DNA from: Phallusia fumigata
Taxonomy: Eukaryota > Chordata > Ascidiacea > Phlebobranchia > Ascidiidae
Length of the DNA: 28,576 bases
NCBI GenBank assembly: GCA_008931825.1
Contig: QXVZ01018446.1
Span: forward strand, 1 to 28,576
Reading direction: 5' to 3'
A program made the position numbers and the translations under genes. The notes below the pieces were generated by a model. It ran no database searches. It was not told the DNA's origin and was given only the letters and a program-made list of their open reading frames with translations. Position 1 is the stretch's first letter; each line of letters starts with the position of its first letter. Below, piece after piece: positions 1 through 11,353 of this stretch.

Positions 1-2308
1 GGATTTGAGTTGCCTGTCTGTTCATTTGGAATTCTGCTGCTCCCTGGGGTTTTAACAATAATCTTGTCAAGGTTGGTTTAATTTGGTATGTGTTTAATTT
101 TAACAGTTTAAATGTATGTTTTTAGCAACACCCTACAATATGTTGCTACTGTGATACAAAATATATTGATCCGAAATACTTGTTATATGATACAAGACCA
201 GTATGTTTCCCAGCATTACTTTAAAACAAATTGCAGTCAGTTCTGACTGACAAATAAGTGTAGAGTAAAACATTTAACTCCAAACTACAGTTTTATAGGA
301 TGTTTGGAAAAGCCAGTCTACCTGTATTTGATGTGGAAGGCTTGTGCCTGCCACAGGTCCTGGTGTATACATGGGGTTGGTTTGACCTTGAGCTACAAAC
401 TGATTTTGACCTTGAATACCTACTAAGCAGGACAAGAATTAGAACCTTAATTATAGATTTGAATAAAAAATATAGCAAATGTACCTATTGGATACTGTTG
501 ATAATGTTGTGTTGAGATTACCTGTCCAGGCACAGGGACCATGGCCATTTGCTAAAAAAAGGTGACAATTTACTTTTTTGTTTCATTAACCTATTGCTGA
601 AATACAGCAAAATGTTAACACAGTGGATAATAGCATGACGCTTTTGTTTCCCTGTGTTAGGCAGGTTCTAGTGTTGTTTTTAATACAAATTAAAGGACCC
701 AGAATGACTATGAGTGAAGAATGCTTTTATTAGTATTTAGTACCGGTCTAAACAGATGCACTGAAAGATTGACTATTCTGGTAGTTTGCAACTTTGATGT
801 CATACAAGTTATCATATAAAGACAGCCTTCAAACATTGTGGGTCATTTACATCATTGTTTTACAGACAAATTTGGTCAAATTTATACCACTGATACACAA
901 ACTGTTTTATCTGATGAAAAATATTTAAGCCAAAAGGAGTGCTTTTAATATCAAACTTTTGAGAGGTACTACTAGATTAGTACAACTAAAATTCGAAATA
1001 ATTTTTGAATTTTAACTGGACTTACGTTAGTTGTTGCAACTCCATTTTTGCAACATGTTGCTGCACAACCATAGGAAGAATGCACAATGGAAATGATTAG
1101 CTCTACAAATCCAATCAATATCAGTGCACCATGTAATGCTATTTGCGCAATCTAAAATATACAGTCTTAAGTCAAACACTATACCACCTTGAGTCTAGTA
1201 GAGTGTAAGTTGCTCTAAAATTGAACATTTCTGAATATACCGCATTTGAATCCCAATAATAATAGCCATAGTAATATAATGTATCCACAATGGCAAAACA
1301 TTCCAAGATGACCATCGTGCATGAAGATAATGCAGAAAAGATTGTAACCACAATAGCACTTACAACCTGTAATGTATGTTTAAAGAATCTGGTAACAATT
1401 TAAACACATTTTAAATATGTTTGGTTGTTTTACAAATACAAGGCACAAGCAAATAGAGACTTAGCAGTCATTAACAGACTTGACTGATGATTTATCATGT
1501 AGGAAACAAAACAAAAATCAAACCAGGCATTTTGAAGAGTTGGTTGCTGATAATATTCCAAGAATTCCTCCAATTAAAATCTGCATTTGTACATCAACAA
1601 ATCATAGATATAAGTTGTAAAAAAATATGTTTACCTTTAACCAGTGCTTGGTGTTCATCCATTATTAATATTTTACAAATGTTACTCTTGCCATGCCAGC
1701 AAAGTGTTAATTTAACCAGTCATGGGTGGAGGTTTAATTTGTCAATATTTTTCAAATATCACTGTTGCCATGGAAACTTAAGTGCAATACCCAATCAGAA
1801 ATAACTTTCTGCAGCAACATGCAGGGATTTGCTACAAAATTATGTATTTTTTATTTTGTCTCTTCACTTGTTATTGGTTTATAGTTTGACTTCTATGCAG
1901 CATTACACCATATGATTGGTATTAAAACATACTTACAAACAAGCCAGACCAAATTCCAGTAGAAAGAGACGCATAGAAGCAGAAATAATAATATGAGTAT
2001 GAACAAAGAATAAGAAGAGCCACACCAATTATAATTGATATACTTCCGAGAAGAACCTGTGTAATCTACACAAAAAAATGTCAAGGCAAAATATTATTAA
2101 ACACTTTAGTTTAGTTTATTTAATATGCCACAGTGTTTGTGCATGATATTTGTCATTGTTAAAACTTATAGTTTTTAAAAATGTTTTAAATGCTTTTACC
2201 AAATTCACCTACCCCCAGTGACTTAAACACCCCCGCATATCTCATTGCAGGTTGTGGATTAACATTTGGTTGTCCATAGTAACCTGTATAAGTAGTGTTA
2301 AGAGCCAT
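1..2308 (-). CDS. CD20-like/MS4A-type four-transmembrane protein, copy A (3' end beyond window)
   Basis: Eight coding exons read on the minus strand: 2308-2213, 2065-1937, 1580-1524, 1366-1241, 1151-1026, 551-485, 419-322 and 43-1 (cut by the window edge). All introns are GT-AG; phases are 0 except phase 1 after exon 6, as in copies B and C. At least 247 residues. Start is the ATG at 2308 (MALNTTYTGYYGQPN), with no cysteine cluster, unlike B and C. Exon 2 carries TM1 after a TQVLLG motif and ends in GIWSGLF. Exon 3 continues TM2 (ILIGGILGIL) and ends with a conserved KCL. Exon 4 is TM3 followed by a Tyr-rich loop. Exon 5 is TM4 (ALILIGFVELIISIV) followed by GCAATCC. Exons 6-8 form a Gln/Pro-rich cytoplasmic tail. 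This order matches the CD20-like family (Pfam PF04103). The family acts in plasma or internal membranes, often near ion channels or receptors; the specific role here is unknown. Exon 6 needs the donor at 484, not the internal GT, to keep phase. Confidence 0.8.
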
Positions 2309-4659
2309 GACAACCAACATACATGTACTCAAAAGCTTATCTTAAGCTGCAACCATACAAAAATAGACTAAGTGACAGTTTTAGAAGAAAAATTGTTACC
2401 AACAGGCATCTGAATTGAATTAAACCCTTAGCTAATTAAACTAAATATGTTAAACTGATTGAAAGTCACCTTTGGCCAAAACAAACATGGTTTGACCAGT
2501 AAAACAAAAAAGTTAATTCATTGCCGTTCTTGCTTTGTATTCTTAAGTACCTACATCCACTCTTTCCAAGTCATACTTTGGTGTAAGTGAAGCTAAGTGT
2601 GTAAACTTAATACCAAACAATGACGCAACACTAAACAATCCTATGACGCAACACTAAACAATCCTATGATGCAACACTAAACAATCCTATCAAAAATTAA
2701 GTGCCCATTTGCCAGAAAATGTCCTATAATACCACTTTTTTATTGTATATTACATGTTGTACATGTTGTTCATTCACCAAGTATGTTACAAACCTCTAAA
2801 ACTAGTCCGCTTACCCTAAGTTAAGAACTCCTGATTTAAAGTATGTGTATCAGCAACGCATTTTATGTGGGCAGCCAAAACAAACAATACTGGAAGCAGT
2901 GCCATAATGCAATGTTTGTCATTTGCTATGTGATTAGCGATTTATGTCATGAACTTGAATAAACACAATTACTAACCTTTACGAAGTCAGTAACTGATTT
3001 TTTCAAATATTCTCAACAAAAAGTAGTGTTTTCCAAATCTAGGACTAAAGTGCATGTTTGATTTGCAGAAGCAAAAAACAATATGTTAAAAACATAACAG
3101 CCGGAGAACTTGTATAGAGTGAACACTTTTTTGCACATGTTTCAACAGTGATTGATGACAACAGCGATTATTCAAACATTTGCTTTAAAATATATTCACA
3201 AAAACACTTTACTGCCAAAATTGTTGTGTCTGATGTGTTTACTAAATCTTAAAAGTAAGTTTCCTAATCTGATTTTTTTAAAAGAATTAACTTTTCCAAT
3301 TTTTAGTTTTTGTTTTGTTTATAATTATGAAATGTATGATTTAAAATGAAGGTTAAAGCCTAAGTTTTTCTTGCACGTTTTGGTCCGAAATGATGCACAA
3401 CCACTAAAATATTTTTTGTACGTAATTATTTTTGTACTTTTTGTAAAGCAACAATAAAAACAATTCATTGAGTTTGCACATAGCATTTTCTCTTTAACAC
3501 ATTAATTAGCTGTTCCATTTTTATGTACTTGTTTAATTGAGATCAGAACAAATAAATATCACATTTAAGATAAGGATGGTACTGATTTAAAATAGTGAAT
3601 TGAGTTTTAAGCTAAACTTAGTCCATGTCCTTTTTTTCTGTCGACAAAAGTAAAAATATGTAAAAATCCTTGAATATATTCTAATTACTTGCTAGGTTAA
3701 AAAATAATCTTTCCAGTTCTGGTATTTGTTGTGTTTACCCAGTAGCCCCGGCGTTGTCACCTATCCCCTAATTTATGTTAATTGATTGAAAAATGTAACA
3801 ACTGGATGAAGTTTGGACAGTTCGTATAATATGCCATTGTGGAGCAATGATTCCTGTATTTAACCCTAGGCCCCCCCAACAGCTTATATGCTCTAAAGTT
3901 TGTAGATTAAGCCATGGTGGTGAAGTATTAATTTACTTTTACATATTTTTCGCATGTATATAAACATAATTTATTACGTTACATTTTTTTGCAGAATTAT
4001 GCTATGAAAACTTACTATCTGTAACAGCCCAAAGTGGACCCACTGTTTAATAATGTAGTGTATGTGCCTGTTATAAATTGGGATGTAGTGAATGTGGAAT
4101 CTCAATGTGGTGAAAGTCACTCTTCTATGCACTATATCCTTTCAATGGTCACTTTGGATGTAACAGCATCATGGAAATCTCTGTCAAAAACCTAAATTTT
4201 AACTGTAACTAGTCTTACAATGGTAAACTCTCTTTGCGGATTTCGGACTTTTGTTTTACTTTTTTGAATGACCTTAGGTACATTTTGTTCTTAGATTTTC
4301 ATTTATATAATTTATTAAGTTTATTGATTGTTGATTATTAAGGTTTGGTTATGCCTGACATTATGATCAATCTGATTCACTGTCTTTGTTGCACTTTTGG
4401 AACAAAATATTGCTCAACATGAAGAATATATTTGTACACATGTAAATAGATGCAGATGAATAATTAGACAAATAAGTGAGTTTAAACAAAACTCTGCTGT
4501 GATCACAAGTACTTGTCATGAACATAGCAATAATATTTTACTCAACTAAATAAACAGCACCAATTTAATAGGTGTGACTAAACACTCATAGCATTCGTTT
4601 TCTGCAGATATAAGTACAAATGATAGACAATCAGAAGACAATCGGAAAATGATAGACAA
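2309..4659. other. Intergenic stretch between copies A and B
   Basis: Upstream of copy A and beyond the 3' end of copy B. It is AT-rich with stops in all frames; the longest open frame (3152-3349) has no recognisable motif or coding character. It contains the 23-base tandem repeat at 2621-2689 and a two-fold GATAGACAATCAGAA repeat near 4621-4668. No promoter element is clear upstream of 2308. Confidence 0.5.
2621..2689. repeat. 23-bp tandem repeat, three copies
   Basis: Three adjacent 23-base units (2621-2643, 2644-2666, 2667-2689), each TGACGCAACACTAAACAATC plus CTA; the third differs by one base (TGATG). It lies about 310 bases upstream of the copy A start codon. Confidence 0.9.
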
Positions 4660-5192
4660 TCAGAAATAATTGTAAGTGATAAATTGAATTACTGATTTGA
4701 ACTAATCAACACAATTTTTTGCTTTTGAAAATATTATTTGGTCTAAATGACTAAAAAGGTTTCATTGCAGCGTAAGACAAAAAATCTTCTTTATTTTCAA
4801 CCATTCGCAATTGTATTGAACTATTAAATATGAAATGCACAATAATAAAAACTTTAAAAATCCCTCTTCTTTATATTCATGCCTTTTCCTTTAAAATATA
4901 GTTTTTGTCAGTAACTTATTGTAACTAAAAACCTACAATAACACTTGTCATTGTAATACCTTACTATGCAAGTTCCACTAAATTAATGTTTTTGTTATCT
5001 AACATGTTGCCGATGTATAACTAATGATTTATTTTTTGTTGGTACATAACAAGCACAGTCAAAATGGCAACTGCAATACATGAATCCCAAACACTTTACT
5101 ATCCAAAAACATCCTTAATGCATTAAGTAGCAGTCCACAACTTTCGAGCAGTAAATAAGCTATCAGACATTGCGTTTTAAACCATAAATTGT
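4660..5192 (-). other. Probable 3' UTR and flank of copy B, conserved with copy C
   Basis: Downstream of the tentative stop. The sequence aligns with 10820-11353 behind copy C over its full length, with scattered differences and no shared open frame. A minus-strand AATAAA lies at 5033-5028, about 160 bases after the stop, but copy C has lost it. The UTR assignment is inference. Confidence 0.4.
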
Positions 5193-8100
5193 TTACCTAT
5201 TCTGAAAACCACATGGTACACAAATTTATTGGTTACATTGAGTTGTACTTTGGAATATTTTCAAATGGGTATTAAGAATATTGGTAATGACCAAAGCTAC
5301 ACTATACTTCATGTTTGACAAGAGATGTATGACAAAGTTCTGGACTTACGTTATACCCCGGTGGCTGCTGGGTAACAGGTGGTTGGTAAGCTGGGTTAGG
5401 TTGTGGAACCAACTGGGCTCGAGGTGCTGCCTGACATTACAAATATAATTCTTGGTTAGATAATCTGTTGCTTCAACCCTGAGTATTGTTAGTTTTGCGT
5501 AGTTTGTTGATAAAAAAAATAATTTGCAGCATTTTCCTGGCCATAATTCTAATAATTAAACATTTAAAATTCAATAACCAGACCTTACTAATCAATAATC
5601 ACTAAGTTTTTTTTATGAAAAACAGTTTTATTTTGTCTCTACAAATATCGTGTTTTACAGCAAAAAGTCCCAACAACAATAATAAAGTGTAATTCTCAGT
5701 CAAAGATAAACTTACTTGAATTGGAATGTTTTGTCCATTAACTTGAACAACACTTTGTGTGAAAGCAGGGTTGTATTGACCCTGCACAACATACTGGTAT
5801 TGTGGGACACCTTCAAAAACGAGGTTTGTGTTTTAAAAAAGTTGAAGGTATACATTTAAAGAGAGATTGCATACAGTTTCTGTCCTGTAAAAATAAATTT
5901 GTAAAATTACAGAGATTGTTAATCTATTTATATATCTTACATTAATTGAGAAACATTTGTCAAAGTTTCAAAGAAACTTATAAGTTTTGTGATCATAAAA
6001 TACCTTGTGAGAATTGTTGTTGTGGTGATGTCATTACCGGGCCTTGGCCTGGTACTTGGTATTGCACTGTTTGCTTTAAATAAATGTTTGTTTTTATGAC
6101 ATCAGTAATAATTAGGTAGTTAATTATTTACACCAAGTTTAATGTAACTATCATGTGAGCTTTATTGCTTCTATTTGATTGCTTCTCTACAAACTTTTAG
6201 TAAAAAAAACAAGTTTTCTACAAAACTTTAAATTGCTATATTAGGCACTTGCACTAATATAAAATTCAAGCACAATGCAAGTGAGTGTCATGCATGTTTT
6301 TGCTGGGTGTGCAAAACCAATTACAGTAAACTTATGTGGCAAAATAATAACAAATAAAACATGCTATTTTTTGCAATCCTTACCATTGTTGTTGTGGTGG
6401 TTGTTTGACAACAGTTGGAGGCACAGCAGTAGCCAGAATGAACTATTGAAATAATCAATTCAGCAAATCCAACAACTGTTAGTAGTGCATGCATAGCAAC
6501 TTGAGCATCCTAAATCATGAAAGTACATTATCACATGGAACTACCTAAAGCAAATTGTAAATAAATTTCTCTGCAAAATTACTGTTGAACCCATGTACTA
6601 AAGTTTTTTCACCTAAAATTTTTAGCATTACATGTCAAAAAGGACATTTATCTGAAGAAAAAATTAGGTTAGTTTTAAATACCCGATAGGACATTATCCA
6701 ATCATGATACCACGAGTAGTAATCTGATGCTATTATTGAAGCAGCTAGTTCAGCTGAGAACATGGAACATGAAGTGAGTGCAGCAAAAATAGTCACAACC
6801 ATCGCACTTGTTATCTAAAACCAAGCAAACCTTTTGGTTAATTTTTTTACTGTTTATATTTTTTGAACAATCATTGTGGTCTACTAATCATATTAGAGAT
6901 GATGGGGATGTGCAAAATAGTAAAAAAGAAACCTATAATGAGCACACAACTGATGTTGTTAATGGAAATCACCTATAGTTAGATGAGATTGTTAGAAGGC
7001 ATGAGGTATTTTTGACTGCAGCTTTTTCAAGACCAATTCAACTAGGATTTACATTAAAACTCTTGATCATGTAAATAAAAACTTTAAACTACAATGCNAC
7101 TGTTTATATTTTTTGAACAATGATTGTGGTCTACTAATCATATTAGGGATGATGGGATGTGCAAAATATTAAAAAAGAAACCTATAATAAGCACACAACT
7201 GGTGTTGTTAATGGAAATCACCTATAGTTAGATGAGATCGTTAGAAGGCATGAGATACTTTTGACTGCAGCTTTTACAAGACCAATTTACCTAGGATTTA
7301 CATTAAAACTTTTGATCATGTAAATAAAAACTTTAAACTACAATGCCACATTAGTTTATCCAAGAAAAACTTTTATTTGTTAAATTATGTAAATCAGTAT
7401 ATTACCAAACATTGTGACGGGTGGGTTGCTGACTTCATTCCAAGAATTCCTGCTGCAAAAATCTAGAAGATGAGAATATGAAATAAGAAAAAAAGAAGTA
7501 AAAGTAACAATAACAAGTCAGTAACAAGTTTACCCGACTGTAAAATGGCTTTTTACCAACTTGTGAAACAAAAACCATGTTAAAACNCTATTGAAATAAT
7601 CAATTCAGCAAATCCAATAACTGTTAGCAGTGCATGCATAGCAACTTGAGCATCCTAAATTGTGAAAGTACATTATCACATGGAACTACCCAAAGCAAAT
7701 TGTAAATAAGTTTCTCTGCAAAATTACTGTTAAACCCATGTACTAAAGTTTTTTAACCTAAAATTTTTAGCATTACATATCAAAAAGGACATTTATCTGA
7801 AGCAAAAATTAGGTTAGTTTTAAATACCCGATAGGACAATTCCCAATCATAAAACCACGAGTAGTAATCTGATGCTATTATTGAAGCAGCTAGTTCAGCT
7901 GAGAACATGGAACATGAAGTGAGTGCAGCAAAAATAGTCACAACCATCGCACTTGTTATCTAAAACCAAGCAAACCTTTTGGTTAATTTTTTTACTGTTT
8001 ATATTTTTTGAACAATCATTGTGGTCTACTAATCATATTAGAGATGATGGGGATGTGCAAAATAGTAAAAAAGAAACCTATAATGAGCACACAACTGATG

Positions 8101-8954
8101 TTGTTAATGGAAATCACCTATAGTTAGATGAGATTGTTAGAAGGCATGAGGTATTTTTGACTGCAGCTTTTTCAAGACCAATTCAACTAGGATTTACATT
8201 AAAACTCTTGATCATGTAAATAAAAACTTTAAACTACAATGCCACATTAGTTTATCCAAAAAAAACTTTTGTTTGTTAAATTATGTAAATCAGTATATTA
8301 CCAAACATTGTGATGGTTGAGTTGCTGACTTCATTCCAAGAATTCCTGCTGCAAAAATCTAGAAAAAGAGAATATGAAATATGAAAAAAAGAAGTAAAAG
8401 TAACAATAACAAGTTTACCCAACTGTAAAATGGCTTTTTACCAACTTGTGAAACAAAAACCATGTTAAAACTTGACAAACAAGTACACTTACGAATGCGC
8501 CACACCAAATTCCGATGCCAGAATATGCAAAGCCATAAGAAAAATCCATTGAGAGTGCTGAAATGATGATTAACACCACTCCTATCAACACTGACATGAC
8601 ACCAAGGAAAACCTGGGTAGCCTTTAAATAAAATTTCATTTCTTAAACAGTAAGAATTTGCTTGCACAAAAAATGATTACAAAATAATTTTGCCCCACAC
8701 ATGTTGCAGATTGTTAATAAACGTCGTCAAAATTTTTGTTTTTGTTTTTTGTTTATCATTTTCTCCAGGAGCAACCTGGTTGAGTAAATTAAAAAGACTT
8801 GATCCTTTTAAAAGATGTTTGTGGCTATTTTTAAACTTACCCCTAACTTCCTGAAAACTCCAGCATATTTTATGCCAGGATGATGTCCAGATGGGAATTG
8901 TGGTTCACTTTGTGGACCACAACAACAACATTCACAACAACTACTACAAGACAT
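5193..8954 (-). CDS. CD20-like/MS4A-type four-transmembrane protein, copy B (Cys-cluster N-terminus, PPGY tail)
   Basis: Nine exons on the minus strand: 8954-8841, 8621-8493, 8358-8302, 7959-7828 (or its near-copy 6814-6683), 6509-6384, 6073-6004, 5810-5716, 5430-5350 and a tentative last exon 5201-5193 giving Asn-Arg-stop. Joined length is about 270 aa. The start MSCSSCCECCCCGPQ (Cys at 3, 6, 7, 9-12) is chosen because copy C starts at the same place. TM1 about 40-62 follows ATQVFLG; TM2 spans the exon 2/3 join (GIWCGAF then IFAAGILG); TM3 about 101-125; TM4 about 146-168 (VVGFAELIISIV) followed by CCASNCC. The tail from 187 is Gln/Pro-rich and contains PPGY at about 264-267, a WW-domain ligand type. 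The span includes two contig joins (7098, 7587) that repeat exons 3, 4 and part of 5; one set only belongs in the gene. Function inferred only from the family: membrane protein, possibly ubiquitin-ligase (Nedd4-type) client through PPxY. The last exon is the weakest part. Confidence 0.8.
6849..7587. repeat. Redundant contig ends inside gene B (joins at N 7098 and N 7587)
   Basis: 6849-7097 is repeated at 7099-7346 (with one base indel) and again, essentially identically, at 7994-8242. 7099-7586 also matches about 7994-8470, including exon 3 (7406-7462 versus 8302-8358), and breaks off before exon 2. From 7588 the sequence restarts in the middle of exon 5 and repeats about 6443-7097. Each break coincides with a lone N, so three overlapping contigs were laid end to end. 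Confidence 0.85.
7588..7654 (-). other. Truncated duplicate of gene B exon 5 at a contig edge
   Basis: Encodes the first half of the TM4 exon (DAQVAMHALLTVIGFAELI) and is cut at the N at 7587. The full exon is at 6509-6384. It is not an extra exon of a mature transcript, because the remainder is missing. Confidence 0.75.
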
Positions 8955-10290
8955 GCTAGCCTTTTGAAACTTATACCTTCGGAAAAATGTCCACCACAAA
9001 AATATTCAATTTAAATAGTTGATCATTTAAATAGAAAACATGTACGTGACAGGTATTTAGTACAAATTAAATCGAAGAAAATTCTGAAACCTAAATTGAC
9101 AATCTTACAAGTTTGAAACATTTACAACTTATGTACATTACAAGCGATTGACTTATTTAGCCTATGTTCTGAGTTATGCATCATTTTTCAGTGTAATTTT
9201 ATTACAGCAGCTAACACCAGTACTCTGTGAGCTTCCTGTTGACAGACATTTTGCAACAGATGCCCTTTTGTTTGCTATGACATCACATGTCCGGAGTCCA
9301 TCGTTAAATCGTTAACATCACATGCCTAGAGTCAATATTATCCTTGTGACAGAATGATTCAAATTGAAACAGGGGTAATTCCTTTGGTGTTTGCTTTCTG
9401 NTTATACCTTCAGAAAAATGTCCACCACAAAAATATTCAATTTAAATAGTTTATCATTTAAATAGAAAACATGTACTTGACAGGTATTTAGTACAAATTA
9501 AATCGAAGAAAATTCTGAAACCTAAATTGACAATCTTACAGGTTTGAAACATTTACAACTTATGTACATTACAAGCGATTGACTTATTTAGCCTATGTTC
9601 TGAGTTATGCATCATTTTTCAGTGTAATTTTATTACAGCAGCTAACACCAGTACTCTGTGAGCTTCCTGTTGACAGACATTTTGCAACAGATGCCCTTTT
9701 GTTTGCTATGACATCACATGTCCGGAGTCCATCGTTAAATCGTTAACATCACATGCCTAGAGTCAATATTATCCTTGTGACAGAATGATTCAAATTGAAA
9801 CAGGGGTAATTCCTTTGGTGTTTGCTTTCTGAGACAGGATTTTAGACACAAGTTTAAAAATGAAACTAGATAAATCGTGTTTACTAAAAATACAACATGT
9901 TTATTAAAAAGACAAAATACTTTCATAATTTTTGGTAACTGGTTTGAAAAAAAAGATTTTTAGCGATTTATCACTGGGAACTAGGGTTCAAATCTGTTTT
10001 TTAGTCTGTCACAACAAATTTCCTGTTAATGATAACCTTTACTCCTTTGCTGTTTGTTTGTTTTGACAGGATATTCGGACATAAGTTTAAAAATGAAACT
10101 AGATAAATCGTAACAACACGTTTACTAAAAAGCCAAATATGTTCGTAATTTTTGGTAACTGGTTTTAAAAAAAGGTTTTTAACAATTTGTCACTGGGAAC
10201 TAGGTTTTAAATCTGTTTTCAAATCAGTCACAACAAATTTCCATGCGTTTGCGCATTTAAATGAATACAGCAAGTTGCCAAAAAATATAC
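8955..10290. repeat. Upstream flank of copy B: contig overlap plus a ~200-bp tandem duplication
   Basis: 8971-9400 is repeated as 9402-9831, equal in length (430) and differing at only a few bases, on either side of the N at 9401: an unmerged contig overlap. After that, 9832-10022 and about 10060-10242 are a genuine diverged tandem repeat (GTTTAAAAATGAAACTAGAT, TTTTTGGTAACTGGTT, CACTGGGAACTAGG, CACAACAAATTTCC). The same unit stands once per contig upstream of copy C (about 14795-14972 and 15248-15423). Open frames here have no recognisable protein. Confidence 0.8.
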
Positions 10291-10357
10291 AGTTTTACAT
10301 TAGTGACATCAACTGCCTGTTTTGGTGTGTATTATATTTTGCTATTTTTGTGTAACC

Positions 10358-10560
10358 CAGTGGTTCTAAACCTTTTTCAACCCTTATCTGTTGTTCATTG
10401 CTGTTTAGTCCCCCTCAACCTTTGGTAGAAAAATGCTGAAACAAATTTGTTCATTTATTAAATGACCATCAGTGAGACATTTAATTTTGCTTCTTGTATA
10501 CTATCATTACAGAAAGTGCACAATTTAAGTCTCCTTCAACCCCTAATCTGTTCCGAAGTT
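10358..10560 (+). mobile_element. Possible hAT-type transposon remnant
   Basis: The sequence CAGTGGTTCTAAACCTTTTT at 10360 strongly resembles the terminal inverted repeat of hAT-superfamily elements. It is followed by subterminal CCCCCTCAACC and a second CCTTCAACCCC motif. It lies in the unshared spacer between the two duplication units. No opposite terminus, target-site duplication or transposase was found, so it is at most a truncated non-autonomous copy. Confidence 0.35.
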
Positions 10561-11353
10561 TGTGTCAAAGATTACTTTTCTACTTTAACTATTGCAGCAT
10601 TATGACAGCAATCATTTTACTGAAACATATTGGTCTCTTTATTGTGAACATCAGTGTATGACATAACAATAATCTAGACGGACATTTGAGAAACATAATG
10701 TTACATTGTAATTTTGATTGTTTTAAACCCACTTATTTACTCTTACAGTCCTGTGCTTTCTTGAGATATTTGTGGACAGCGTCAAGGTGCAGAAAGGATG
10801 GTTATAGACAAGCAGAAATAAATTGAAATGATAAATTGAACACTGATTTGAACTAATAAACACCATTTTTTGCTTTTTAAAATATTGTTTGCTCCAAATG
10901 ACTAAAAGGGTTTCATAACAGCATAAGACAAAAAATCTTCATAATAACCAATCATTTTCAATTGCATTGAACTATCAGATTTGAAATGCATAATTATTAA
11001 AACTTGAAAAATTCTTCTTCTTTATATTCTTGCCTTTTCCTTTAAAATGTAATTTTTGTCAGTAATTTATTGCAACTAAAAACCTACAATAACACTATTT
11101 ACTGGGATACTTGACTATGAAAGTTAAATTAAATCTTAGTTTGGTTTATTTTTGTTGTGTGACATGTTGCTGATGTATAACTAATGATTAAAGTTTTGTT
11201 TATACGTAGCAAGAACAGTAAAGAAAGCAACTGCTATACATGAATCTTAAACACTTTACTCTATACAAGCACATTCCAGTGCAATAAGTAGCTGCCTATA
11301 ACATTCGAGCATTAAATAAGCTATCAGACATTGTGTTAAAAACTGTGAATTGT

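Noticed and set aside
3152-3349. 65-codon open frame between copies A and B
   Set aside because: Low-complexity AT-rich codons, no motif, no splice context; chance open frame.
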